Shown here: positions 51,027 through 63,800 of the stretch, piece by piece
Numbering within the stretch: the stretch's first letter is position 1
Layout: every line of letters starts with the position of its first letter
NCBI RefSeq assembly: GCF_036373705.1
Contig: NC_089856.1
Location: 8,426,501-8,490,500, forward strand
DNA: 64,000 nucleotides
DNA from: Amia ocellicauda
Lineage: Eukaryota > Chordata > Actinopteri > Amiiformes > Amiidae
Direction: 5' to 3'
Notes under the pieces: generated by a model
What the model was told of the DNA's origin: nothing
What the model saw: only the letters and a program-made list of their open reading frames with translations
The model's database searches: none
Program-made: the position numbers and the translations under genes

Positions 51027-52505
51027 TAGGATCAAGAAGAACTACACCAGCCCCCAGATGCTTCAGAGAGACATTCAAGAGCCTGAACAGCAGAGACATA
51101 ACGGGAGTGGAATAAAACTATATAAAAAGTATATCACAGGTACACCGGTGGACTTCAACATTGCAGTAGCAGAGCTTGATCAAAAAGTCATTTTTTAAGT
51201 ACAATATCTAATTTGTCAAGCTGTCGAATCCCAGTGAACCTCACATTACTAAGTGGAAGTGGAAGATTGCTGGCTGGTGGAGAATATCAGGAAATGGTGA
51301 GACACCAGATGAAACTCTCCATTCTGCTGCCTGACTTCAAATCTTACCCAGCATAGCTGCATTTCAAGTGAAATGTATTGTATTTCATTTTGGAAAAATG
51401 TGGGATGGGTGGGGAATGGGGATAGGATCATTTATCCAAGATGTGATGGTGAAAAGTGCTTTCCACATAGAATAAAATAAGTTTCAAAGTCCTATACATG
51501 GAATGGAATTCAATATGGCATTGCTGACTGAATCACTTGTTAAAAAAAAAAACTCTAAAGAAAGTAGCAACGTCTGTGTAACATGACTAGTGTTCGGCAA
51601 AGGTTGTGTATCAATTTTAGGTGCTTAAACGAAATGTAAACCAATCCTATCTGAAATTGTAATTCAGTAATACCACCTTAAGTAAAGTTCCTATCCTGTT
51701 ATCACTGGAGTCCAAGTCCATTCTCACAAGCCTATGAAAAGCAAGCACAGCGGAAATACTCGTTTTATTATAATTTCTTTAAAAGAAAAGGTCAAACTAA
51801 ATGCAGAGGTTTTATATTTCTATGGAGCTTATTCAATATATAATATATTTGAGTACATCATAAAATATAATGGAATAAATACAATAAAATACATTTAGTG
51901 TCTTTTTCGCTGGTATATTAAATACAGCATATTTAAAATAAAAAGATATATGTGGTGCCGTTTTTAGGAACAATATATTACACTCTATAAAACATATGGA
52001 TTACATTAGAACACAAATATACTTATATATTATATATACCCTCAAAAGATGTTTATAATATCCTGCAATAGATTTGTAATATATTATTTAGTCATACTGG
52101 TGAATAATCTTGTTTGCTTGATATTTAAATTGATAACTTTATCATCAATAAAAGCTTTTTCAGGACCCTCAGCGAGATTGAAGTGGTAGCCTGTAGAAAG
52201 ACCCCGACAGGGTCATTTTAGTAGCTGCATGTTTGCCATACGTCCTTAAAAATGAACTATAGAAACATGGCGATCTATGAGCGGAGATCCTGATAATTAA
52301 TAATTTTGTATACGTTCATAGGGTTTATATTAGCCCTTAAATACATGAATGATGTCGATCTGTTAACAATGACGCGTCAATCCACTTCTGATCTTCCGTC
52401 AAATCTTAAAAGAACAGAACAGCCACGCAATCAAAAATAAAAAAAAACAAATAGTACATAAAGGTTAACGTTTTGTAATCAACGTAGCCTGCGTTTTATC
52501 TGCCA

Positions 52506-52587
52506 GTCACGGTGGCCGAGTGGTTAAGGCGTTGGACTCGAAATCCAATGGGGTTTCCCCGCACAGGTTCGAATCCTGTCCGTGACG
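52506..52587 (+). tRNA. tRNA-Ser (anticodon CGA)
   Basis: An 82-nt gene that folds cleanly. The acceptor stem GTCACGG pairs with CCGTGAC, followed by discriminator G. The anticodon stem TTGGA/TCCAA holds loop CTCGAAA with anticodon CGA at 52539-52541. A short variable arm typical of serine tRNAs and the T-loop GGTTCGAATCC follow. Internal Pol III A box TGGCCGAGTGG (52513-52523) and B box (52566-52576) are intact. It decodes UCG. There is no intron, and CCA is not encoded, as in eukaryotes. A TTTT terminator follows. It looks functional, not a SINE remnant. Confidence 0.96.
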
Positions 52588-52592
52588 TGATA

Positions 52593-52596
52593 TTTT
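52593..52596 (+). terminator. RNA polymerase III terminator of tRNA-Ser
   Basis: The first TTTT run, five bases after the mature tRNA 3' end. Confidence 0.85.
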
Positions 52597-52904
52597 ACTC
52601 CGAGGCTCCTGGAAATTCCCCAAGCGCAGCATCTCTCACAGAAAGCGACACGGAGGTCAACACACCGGTGGGTGGCACAAAAGCAGCCCCCCATAAATAT
52701 TTTCTCTCTTCATTTGTTTATAGCGTTTAAAGCTTCATAATAGAGACCCAACAGAGAAAGAGACGCTAGATACTTATAGGTTAATCACAGTTACCCACAA
52801 CCTGTATAATTCACTAACTTCTTTTTAAATATACCCAAGGATTAGGGAATCTTTCAATGAATGGTTAAATTCGGTTTTTGTGAGTGCAATTAGCTCTGTC
52901 TTCA

Positions 52905-53030
52905 CCGCCCAGCGCAACCACTGTGCATCGGTGACGTCACAAATTCCCTAGGACGCAACAAAAAGAAATCTCGGCCGCCCGATTGGCAGCCAAGACACTG
53001 CTGTGCTGCTGCTGCAGAAGTCCCGGATGA
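52905..53030. promoter_or_regulatory. Orphan promoter-like patch with CRE palindrome and CCAAT box
   Basis: GTGACGTCAC is at about 52931-52940. An inverted CCAAT box (GATTGGC) is at about 52981-52987. CpG-rich bases (CTCGGCCGCCCG) lie between. No coding exon follows nearby on either strand, so its transcript, if any, is unknown. A remote 5' exon or a noncoding RNA are possible. Confidence 0.45.
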
Positions 53031-55824
53031 TGGTCACTTTAGTGTCTGTGGAATTGGTTTTTGTATGTGCCTCCGCCAGCAAAGCCAGTTAGATCAAATA
53101 CGCATTTTTGAAACTCGCTTTGCTTGTACCAGTGTTATTCCCAGCAAGGTACAAAATACATCGGTAACTCGACATAATGTTCTCATTGGCGACCTCACCA
53201 AGAAAACGACAAAATGTGGAATTGTGCATCATAGTTTTTGAAGAGAACTGGCATGTGTTTCTGATACCAAACAATACACACACATAATGGTTAAAGTTGT
53301 GTATTATGAATTGCATTGTCTGTTTTCCCATACGTGTAGTACTCTTAGATGTACTCTTAAACCATGTAAACCAGTACTAGTTAAACCTTTATTTACATGG
53401 TTAACCAGTTCACTGAATTATTCTGGTTAGACTGAACAACTTTCTACACCTATGAAAAAAAAAAAAAAAAAAAACACCAGCATAACACAGGTCTCCATAG
53501 TCATATTCATAATGAATTTAAATTAAGTTCTTTTCTGATTGACAGTGGATTGGATGTTGTTTCTGAGCAGTTCACACCAACCAATGTAAACTGATCAAAC
53601 TCTGCTGTTTTCTGTATACTAAACCAGATAATAATAAATTCACCACACTAGGAAAGAATAAGATCTGAAATAAGTAAATGGAATAACCACCCTTTCCTGC
53701 AGTATGCTTTCTAGTGACAAGACTTTATGTGAACCATTATACATAAAATCGTATACATACATTGTATACATTTGTATGTGTCCACAAACACAGAAACAAA
53801 GCCATTTGTTCCAGTTTTCTTTATTATATTGTTTCTGCACACACATACAGCTGGGGTAACTGTTTAGCATTAACAACAACATTTACAATACAATAATACA
53901 AAAGAAGGTTTGTGGTACTGGGAAAAGATAAGGGAGAAACCTTAGACGTGGGATGTCAATCTGCAGTCTTTAGGGGCACAGTTTTTCTTTCTATTTATTT
54001 AAGCTTTGGGTTTGGATCTCTGTGATTTATGCTGCACTTGGGTGTAAGAGTTTGGGATACTCAACATAGGGCTGAATATATACAATGGGGGTTGTGTATG
54101 GGTACATATGCAGAACAACGCTGTTCTGCACTTGAGAGCTCACTTTAGAAAAAAGGCGAGCTTACGAGTGGCTATGTTTGATACAGTACAGATCAGTGAC
54201 CAGTCAGCTCATTATTGTCCTAAATGTAATGTGTGGATTCCTGTTTTTAATACTGCTATTGTTGCCCATGTGATATGTAAATCTGTAATACACTTTATGG
54301 TAGTATTTGGAATTATGTACTTTGCCTTGTTCAGAGGCTAAAAGACTAATAATAAACAAGACTGAGGAAAGTGAAAATGTATGAAAATGTAGATAGCATA
54401 ACTGTCCTTTCTGACTGAAAACAGAGTGAGAAGGGCAAGTGTACGCAACAGCCCCTCAAAGACCGAAGAATGAAACCATTCCCTGTTTGTCTGGTTCTCA
54501 GTGTCCCAGGGATGGGAGGAAAAGAGTGTGGCAGTGAATCAGACTTAAGTGTGCTTTTTTCTATTGTATTTTGTTCCCTTTTCATTCTGAATGTTCCACA
54601 CACTATCAAGGATGTGAAAGTCAAATCATTGTAATAATAATCATCCTAATTATTATTAATTATAGTCTTATAATCAATAATCATCATCATCATTACAATA
54701 AGCACTGTCAACCTCAAATGTTTTTGTTATTATTACTGGTAACTGATCTGATTAAGCCACAGCCACTGTCCTCTTACTGACCTCTCGATAAAGTGGTTTT
54801 AATGGTCTTTGCTCCATCTGGCTGCATAAAAATGCTCAGATAGGCTTACCCAGCTTTGTGAAAGCACCAGGGAGGAGAAAATGTTGTCTTGCTGGTAAAA
54901 GGTCACACCAGATCCCACTCTCTCTGTGTTTAACATTCCCCTTCCCTCGCTGTGTGATTTGATGGAAGCGTCAGACATGTAGAAAACTAGAATCTGGTGC
55001 TTTATTTTGTATGTGTATTCCTTTATGTTTTGGGTCCTCACAGCTCACAGTGTGTTCATGCTTATAGATAACTTTCATTGACCCCCCCCACACACACACA
55101 CACACCTCAGCCTACCCACCAGATACAGTAAAGACCATTCTCTGTGACACCTAGTGGAAAGCCTATTGCTTTTAGAATATTTCACGGTGTATGAGACAGC
55201 AGCAGATTGGATTTCGTCAACAAGGCATTGCAGAGGAGAGGAGGGCAGTGGGTGTCTTTGGCCCTGGCAATATACCCTAGCTGGCAATTTACACAGACAA
55301 ATTGGGAATTTATTTTTAACACTCGTCTATTTCTTTTTTTTTTCTGGAAGGCTTCTGTATGGCACAGGCCTGTCACTTACTTCACTAAACTGCAAATAAG
55401 CTGTGGGGGTTGGAATGAAAGTAATAACCATGGGAAATGTACACGTTTGTTAGCATTTTGTAAGATGGTGTTACTGTGGTTTTACCACACTTCTAAAGTG
55501 TAAGGCTTCAACACATCTTCACTTTGCTGCACTGGACAATGGAAATACCATCATATACCATGAGAAATGTTTATAAGGCATGTTTACCATAGTGTACCAT
55601 GGCTCAGTGATATCAAATGTTTATACCAAAATATTACCAAAGCTATGGTAAAAACACAGTTAAAAATTAAAAAAACCCTTTGGTAAATTTACCAAGGTAA
55701 GCTTGCATAAAGAAATACCATTTTCAATCTGTTGTGTTGTGCCCTTGATCTGAGGGGGGGGAGGGACCAGTGGAGCAGGGGGAGCTGTAGTTTTGGCTTT
55801 AGAGTATTTGTGTCTCTCTCTTTC
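53031..55824. other. Intergenic DNA downstream of the peripherin-like gene
   Basis: No gene is seen. It contains a 20-base A run (53455-53474), AT-rich microsatellite-like DNA near 54630-54690, and a block at about 55540-55700 with repeated TACCAT/ATGGTA and TTTACCAAGGTAA motifs that may be a MITE. Confidence 0.5.
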
Positions 55825-55830
55825 TTTATT
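55825..55830 (-). terminator. prph: Poly(A) signal of the peripherin-like gene
   Basis: AATAAA on the minus strand, 42 bases after the stop codon. It implies a very short 3' UTR. A U/GU-rich stretch follows. Confidence 0.6.
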
Positions 55831-55871
55831 TTTCTGTCAACTGGAACAAGTGGCGGCAGCAGTCTGGTCTC

Positions 55872-58800
55872 TCAGTCATCCCTGTCCAAGTGTTGCTGCT
55901 CCTTCCTTGACTCTTTCACCACCTACAAGAGAGGAGAGGACGTTGTGTGATTGGTAGCATACTTGCAAAGTACAAGTTTTGAACATGAATATGATATGAG
56001 ATGCATTGTATTCCAGTTTTGCTAACCAGCACATTTTCATTGATAGTCCCTGGGAGCAGAAAACACAACAGTTTCTGTTGATTTATTCTGATTAATTTAC
56101 AAAACAGTGTAAAAAGAACTTGGTTCTTTTTGGTCCCAGATTCATATAAAAAAATCTAAAGGGGTTTCACAAAAATGCTTAAATTCCACTCAGCACTTTT
56201 ATTTCTTATTAAACTATGCAACTATTCTTCTTTATACTCCTGTCTATTTATGTATGGTTAACAATTTTCTTTTCCTGCAGCTTCTAGTCCTTCTCCCCTT
56301 TAGCACATATCTATGATTTAACTGTATTCTGTATGTACTTCTTAGCTCATTGTACTGGGATGTATGCTTACTGTATATTGATTGAATGACTGCGCTTTTA
56401 TAGGCACTGCGTGTTTTGAAATGTTTCCTATGTAAACAGTCACCCTGGATAAGTGCGTCTACTAATAAATAAATAATACCAAAAAAATAATACATGCACA
56501 TATTTTATTCCAATAATTTAAAGTAATTATCTGCTCTTTAAACCTATACATCCTATCTAGATCCTACATGTAAGTAATACCATTTATTTTTAATTCACTG
56601 ACTGAGAACACTGTGGACCTCTATTAGGACACAGGGGGGCGCTGTTGTCACCCTTGGCTGACTTGTCCACCCACCCCCAGCAGAGCTCAGACAATTGTGA
56701 GCTGCCCCCCTGGGGAATCCTAGTTACAGTGGGCTACAACACAGCCCAGACTGGGACTAGGGTTGTCTGGACTATGTGTGGGGGCTGTCACGGGATGTTG
56801 GTGAGTTAGTACAGCAGAGCCATGTGTGAGCCGAGGCCCCTGACAGACAGACCTACCTCACCATCGCGGGTCTCAATGGTCTTGATCAGCACAGTCCGTT
56901 TACTCTGCGTATCTGGGGTATGGTCATAATCTGTACAGATACACACACACAGAAAGAAATTAGACAAGTGTGTTGAACAGTTCATTTTCTTATTATGAAT
57001 AATAAAACAATAATAATGTATTAATGTACTTAGTGGGCTCCTATATCTAGTTACAGGTGTGCACAATCAATATAACAATGATATATACAAGATCGGTGAG
57101 AAAATAATATCACAAAAACAACCCAATTATTAAACAACTGCAACATTCACATTCAATTACAATACATAATAATAATAATACAAAGCAGAAAAGGGAAAGT
57201 ATTGGGGTAAAACAAATGTATTAGCAAAGAGCAGTACAGATGCATGTTAGTGTTTAATGCACTTACAATACAGGTAGTGCAACAGTTAGTGGTGATTTAA
57301 GATGTGCTGATGTAGTCAAAAGTCCTCACATATTGTTATTCGTATTGTCGAATAAATAAGACTCATTGAACTATACTTATTTGCCAATAATAGCCATCAG
57401 CTTAAAAAAATGTTCGGTGTCTACATTTGTGTGTGTTGGGCTGTGTGTGTACTGACAAGGCACAGTGTTGTGAAGAACTGGGAAAAAAAAGTGACAGCGG
57501 ACTGACCAGTACTGCGGATGCTTAGAGAAGACAGGTTGTGGACAGGAACTGTAATCCTGAGGAGACAGAGAGCATGGGATCAGAATTATTCTTAGAATAT
57601 TTTGTATTTTATTACTGTTACAGGACTATTGTTACGGTTGATTTCATTGCAAGATGCCCTTACCCAGGGCAACTTACAGTTCTCACAAAATATACAGATT
57701 TCACTAAACATAAAACAGTAAGAGCAGGAATATACAATAATACAAATTAGTACTATTTGAAGTGAATTAACTCAGGTAAAGTACAAGCTGCAATGAGAGA
57801 TGCAATTTAGGGGTAGTTGGAGTTAAAACAGAAATGTGATGGTAATTACATCAGTGTCAAGTGTATTGCAGGTTTAATAAGGCAAGACCAGGCAAGCAAG
57901 ACCCACTTGCCTGGACACTACAGATCTTTCCCTCTGAATGAGTACATGCATTAATCTGCCCCTGTGTCTCCACTCTCTCTATCTCCCACTTTGCCCCCCC
58001 TCCCTTCTTGCTTTGGCCCTTGCTTACTCTGCTGTTGTTCTCCTTTCTCACACTAAACCACCTCTCTGTCTGTACCTCTTCTCTGCCTACCTCCCTCCCT
58101 CCCTCCCTCCCTCATCTCTCTCCTAACTCACTCTTTCTGCGCCACTTTCTGTCCCATGTCTCCATCACCCCTCTCTCTTCCCTTCCCCCTCTCTCCTCCC
58201 CTCACTTCTTTCCCTTCCCACACTTCCTTCTCTCTCACTCCCAAATCCTCTCTCTCTCTCTCTCTTTTGCCAGCCCCGTCTATCCCATGCCACCCCCCAC
58301 ATGTCCTTACCTGCTCTCCTCTCCCTCCAGCAGCTTCCTGTAGGTGGCGATCTCAATGTCCAGGGCCATCTTGACATTGAGCAGGTCCTGGTACTCTCGC
58401 AGGTGGCGGGCCATCTCATCCTTCAGGTGGCGGATCTCCACCTCCAGGCGCCCAACATTGTCCTGGTACCCGGACACCTCCACCGCAAACTGGTCCTCCA
58501 TGTCTCTCATCTGCCTGAGCAGGGCCTCATTCTACCCAGCGGAGAGAGAGAGAGGGGGTGAGAAATCTGGTTTAGGTTCCAAGAGTACAGAATCCTGGGT
58601 TGACTTCTAGTGAAAGCTTTATTCGGCATATTTTACTACTGGAACTTCATTAACCTACTTATTTTATTATTTAGACATGGTGTAACATTGTTTAAAGATC
58701 TTTTCCAGTTAATAGGACACTGTCTGTGACATCAGTTGCAGTCAGGTGTTACATGTGAAGTGTTACATAAATCCATCTGATCTTAATCTGAATTAGGATT

Positions 58801-60865
58801 CTCCAGAGGTTCTTGTTTAAGGATGACCACTGCTACCCAGAGAGTATCGCCAACAGAGATGGTCTGCACAGTTTGTACAAGGGCTGGGGTTTTGGTCATA
58901 CTAACCGTGCTCTTCAAGCCATCGATCTCACAGGTCAGGGACTGGATCTGCCTCCTGGACTCGTTCATGTCATGCTTGGCCTGGCGCAGGGCCTCTCCAT
59001 TTCGATTGGCAGTGTCTGTCAGGTCAGCAAACTGGGGGCATACAGACACACAGACACATGCAAGGACACAGACAGAGACGCACACACGGATGCACAGAGA
59101 CGCACACACATGGGAACAGAGACAGACAGGGAGAGAACATGACATCAGTTGCAGCAGACTCATCAGGAAGGAAGCTGATACTCTTTAGTCTTGAAGCAAG
59201 GCGACTACAGACAGAAAATGTGTCTCATGCTCTTTCCTACTGTGTCTATGAACCACTGTTTGTCCATGGATCTCTCAGTCTAGCCTCCCTAGTAATGATC
59301 TTTCTCTCTTCTCCCTGTCTATATGTTCATCCATCTTTTGGCTCTCCCTCTTTCTCCCAAGTGTCTAGGGCAGCGCTGTCCAACCCTGGCCATCGAGCGC
59401 TCCAGTCTGGTTTGACAGTCGTCAATCAGCAGCTAAAGAGCTGAAATATTTGCAGTTAATCTCCAATCTGTCACTCACGTTCATCAATTAATAACTATAC
59501 CTGCTGCTGTCCAGAACAGGGTTTTTTGCCACCAACTATTTACTTATATTGAAAGTAGTTCAAATCGTGTTACTTTGTGAAAGTACTTGACCATTTTCAA
59601 ATATTATTCACATTTTATTTGTTATTTAAACTATTATAGTCACAAATGCCCCAGGTCTGCTGTGTGTATGTGTGGGACTCTCCTTTGTGGTGTCCCAGCA
59701 CCTCCCTCACCTTGGATTTATACCATTCCTCAGACTCCTGCATGTTCTTGGCAGCGATGGTCTCATACTGAGCACGGATGTCCTTCAGGGCACCGGTCAA
59801 GTCGGGTCTGGGGGCCTCCACCTCTACCTGCAGCTGCTGGGTCTGCACACTGACATGGACATCACGGATCTCCTAGAGGAACAGAGATGGAGGGGGGGGG
59901 CAGTCATTCAGACACCTAAATACACTGCAAAGCCCAGCACACACCTTGCCAATTATATAAGGTAACCCCTATGTATTATCTAACAACAGTTGTGTTTAAT
60001 TGCCTGTTATATATCTTGCAAATGTAGATCTTACATAAGTTTATTACCTTATATGAGCTCTTAATTGACCAATTTGCTTAATGACAGTGGTTTAGCCATT
60101 TTATTAATATTATTGTTGTTATTTATCAAACACCTTTATCTAGGGGAACTTACATAGGTTAAAAATCCCACAAAATACAATGTTCAACATATACACAATT
60201 AAAAGGGTTTCAACAGCACTATACAAAATACAGCTTCATTGGTAAAAAATACCCACAGCTATTACACCAATTGGAAGATTGGATGCAAGTGGAACTGCTA
60301 ACAGCCTGAAGCTGGAAAGAACTGAAGGACACCAAGTCATGGCAGGGCTTCAGACAATTGAGCATCGCCACCCTGGGGATTCTGAGTACTATTGCTCGAG
60401 GTTACAGCTGCAGTATATCCTTTACATCAGACATAACAACTGACATGTCCTGTGTCCCTTTCCTGACACACAAAGCACAAGGGGTGGCAAGTCTTCACCC
60501 ACCTCATCATGCAGCTTCTTAAGGAACTCAATCTCGTCCATTAGAGTCTCGATCTTGCGCTCCAGTTCCAAGCGAGAGAGGGTGGCGTCGTCAACATCCT
60601 GCAAAAAAAAACAAAAAAAACGTGTCACTGTGCCCTCTGTCCCACATGATGACAGGATAGTTTCCTTCTTTCAATCACTCTTCACCTGTCAATTTTAATT
60701 AATCCAACAGAGCCTAACCATCCACCACTGGTAGAAATTGGTTGTTCTAAGATTATGGTCCAATATTAGTAGTAGTAGGAGGAGCTGTGCTGTACAGTAC
60801 TCACCTTGCGGAACAACACCAGGTTATTCTCTGCCTCTGCTCTCTTCTGAGCCTCGTCTTCCAGT
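55872..60865 (-). CDS. prph: Type III intermediate filament protein, peripherin-like (exons 2-9, partial)
   Basis: Eight exons: 60805-60865, 60503-60598, 59711-59872, 58906-59031, 58311-58531, 57507-57556, 56857-56930, 55872-55922. Sizes 61, 96, 162, 126 and 221 are the signature of vimentin/desmin/peripherin genes. The first base completes a codon begun in exon 1, which lies beyond 64000. About 279 residues are present. The rod continues from [20 protein letters not shown] to the coil 2B end [11 protein letters not shown]. The tail has [16 protein letters not shown] and [15 protein letters not shown], and ends [20 protein letters not shown] and the ES-KEQ ending resemble peripherin more than desmin or vimentin. 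The block SGYQDN is desmin-like, so plasticin, desmin or a fish-specific paralogue remain possible. Family role: cytoskeletal filaments, neuronal if peripherin. Confidence 0.85.
56430..56470 (+). repeat. L2-type tail scrap
   Basis: GTCACCCTGGATAAGTGCGT then CTACTAATAAATAA, a diverged plus-orientation tail in an intron of the peripherin-like gene. Confidence 0.5.
57640..57730 (-). repeat. L2-type tail fragment
   Basis: GATGCCCTTACCCAGGGCAA then CTTACAG, the reverse complement of the L2/SINE tail, in an intron of the peripherin-like gene. Confidence 0.55.
57955..58305. repeat. Long polypyrimidine/polypurine tract
   Basis: About 350 bp that is almost wholly C+T on the plus strand, with CCCT and CTCTCT runs. 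It lies immediately after the donor of the 221-bp exon. The Ser/Pro/Leu frames it opens are low-complexity artefacts. Confidence 0.85.
60112..60190 (-). repeat. L2-type tail fragment
   Basis: AAACACCTTTATCTAGGGGA then ACTTACATAGG, a diverged reverse-complement tail. Confidence 0.45.
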
Positions 60866-63800
60866 CTGGGAGATGAGCAGAAGTTTGGTTACATTATTTT
60901 TATAACCCATGTTTTGCTTTGAATTGATACCTTTGAAAATAAAATTGAAATTACACATTTGGCCACTAGATGTCAATATATTAAGGTGTGCAGTATTTCA
61001 GGGCAGAGGTTTCAATTATTGTAGATGCATGGACACAGCCACTGGAGTTTAACATATCTACTTATGAAGTTAATTTGAACAAGAGGTTTGCACAATTAAG
61101 CAAAGGTTTTTATAATATCTTATTGTAATCTGTGTACTGTGTAAAGATAAACATGTCAATTGGACAAATACTACTACTAAAACTCTGGCATATATGACTT
61201 TCTTAGTTAAAGCTGTATAACCTTATGTAACATTTGAATAAAAAAAAAAAACATTTACACAAATATCTTATTGTGTTTCCTAACATATTTAACGTATTTT
61301 AGGAAACATCATTTAACGTATTTTATAACATGAAAAGGCATTTAAAAGGGTCTTTTCAATGTTTCCAACAGGATTAAGTGCATGACGTCAGTAGCAGTGG
61401 GGTGGACAGCCAGAGAACCCTGTTAAGTGCAAAGCAAATTACAAAAGCATCTCCCAAAGGAGGCCTGAACAAAAGCCTCCCCTTTCACATCTGGGATCTG
61501 GGATAAAGGGTCCTTTCAATTTCTGCAAGTAGACATTATGTGGATTGATCACCTACCCCCAACCCCACCCCCCTCACACTGCCCTCTCCTAAACACGAAA
61601 ACAATAAAGGTCACATGCCCAGTATTGATCTGCTCCAGCCCTGACTATCTTTTTGCACCAACATTTCCACTTCCTTTCCAATCCCTTGAGGTCACACTGC
61701 TCATCCCATTCCTCACTAAATTGTGTGATCCCTTCTGGAAAATCCTCTGATCTTTTGAAATGTACATATTGGGCAAATGTTTAAAGCCTTCCAGAGCTGT
61801 TAACTATTATTATTATTTATTTATCGGCAGATGCCCTTAGCCAGGGCGACTTACAATTTACACAAGCATTGTATTACAAATCAATACAAAAGTACATTTT
61901 AGCATTACAAATGCTCCCTATCATTAAATTCCTTCTATAATTATTTTTGCCAAGTTTTTCCTAATACCCCGGGACCAAATCCCTCAGCTCTAAACCTATA
62001 GAAATCCACTGCAGTTCATATTTACAGACTCAAGATGATCTAAGGTCTGCATTCAGGGGCTTTGGCCAAACATTAATAAGACTTTGACAGAGAGAGAGAG
62101 AGCAATAATGTGTTTAGATTTGGTTTGAACTCGCCGGGCTGAGGGAACGATAGCCTGGCCATGAGGAGGAGGCGAGGATGGATGGTTGGTAAGAAATGAA
62201 TTCTGAGAAAGTAGGGTGTGCGCCCCGTATTTATGCTTGCAGTAGGTGAGATTAGGGAGACAATTCTACGGAAATTTTGTTAACAATTCCAGTTTATCCA
62301 GTTTCCAGTCTTTCAATCATATGTATTTTTTCCATTTTTAATTTAATTCAGTGCAGATCTCTAGTTTCCTTTTGCATGAAGGTTTGCTATAAATGTTTTT
62401 TGCTTTATTTTTAAAGTTTTTATTGTATTATATGGTTTTCTTTTAGGCTATTTGGTAATCATGGTTCTTTTTAATTGTGGGAATTGTTTATTTGGAATCA
62501 GTGATGATATTGTCCTTTTTATCTCCCAACTTGGAATGGCCAACGCTATAGCTTACACCTCAAGGCACCGTATTGAAAAAAACGTAGAAATACAGGCTGA
62601 TGTACTGCACTGTTGATCTAAAGCCTGTCACCATTTTCAGATGCCATAAAGCCTGTGTTTATGTGCTGTTATATTTGTCCTTTGAATGGCGTAAGTATGC
62701 ACTGGAGTTGCCTAGCTCCTGCCCCTCATGCACAATAGCCCGGCAGTCAGGATAGGGGCTCATCTTTAATTCATGGCCCAACAGAGAGGGCCTCCTTAAT
62801 GGGATTCCTGGCAAACAGGACAGGAACAGGACACCATAATGGAGCTCCCTGATGGAATATATTGATTTTTCCACGTCATTTTTATAAGACCAGGCTCCCC
62901 CAATGCCAGCTTTCACTGCCATCGTAAAATCCATTCATCATTAACTGTCGTCACAGCCTTGAAGAGAAAGGTGATAGCTGGCATTAAAAATATGCTGGAA
63001 TACTGATATTTTCTTTTTAGTCAGCTCCTTAAGGAGTAGGCTCCTTCTGCCTGCCACACCCCCCATCCCCCACCTCCACTCGCCATCAAAGCCAAATATC
63101 TGTACAAAATAAAACTAAAAGGCAGTCTCAATTATACACTTTCTCCGTCACCCCCCCTCCCCAATTTTCCATGGCTTTCTACAGACTTTTATTACCTTTG
63201 ATTCCTATAGCTTTTACATTTTAAGATGAGTCTTCTCTTGTTTAAAATCCAAATACATCCCATTGCCTGGTTTTAAATTAGTTCAATATGGTTGCCTACT
63301 TTAACTGCCATTTAATCACATTGGGTCCGATTTTCCAAAGTTGTTAACTGATTTCATCATGCGTAAGGCTAGGAGTTTGACCAGGAGTCACTCTCATGTG
63401 ATTTTACCCGGCAGAGATCGACCCCCTTCAAGCTTCAAGCTTCGACCCCCACAGGGTTGAATGGCTACATCACAACATCCAACTGCTCAGGCTGTGACCT
63501 TGCATCATCTGGGTTGGAGGTAGGGTGGACATATGACTCCATTGTGACTGCGCCACTTTCAAACTAGGCTGGCATTTGAATGTCACCCTGAAACTCAGGG
63601 AAACTAACATGTAAGTTGGACACTACATCCTTGCCAAGGTAAATACAGGTGCTCACACAGTGTCTGCAGCAAAAAAAAAGCACTGATCAACTGTTTACTT
63701 TTGCGCCACCCGAGTGAGCAGCAGACCAACATCATGGATTTGATCAGCAGAGAACTAGAACATTCATGAAAATAGAAATCAGTTCTTCTACAATGAGCAA

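Larger units (their letters stand above)
49333..52505. other. Intergenic DNA between the DD36E copy and the tRNA gene
   Basis: No gene is seen. It contains a hAT terminus (50062-50175), a truncated L2 3' end (50735-51026) and a very AT-rich stretch at about 51780-52150. Confidence 0.55.

Noticed and set aside
58008-58343. Plus-strand Ser/Pro/Leu open frame
   Set aside because: Low-complexity translation of the polypyrimidine tract, on the strand opposite the peripherin-like gene.
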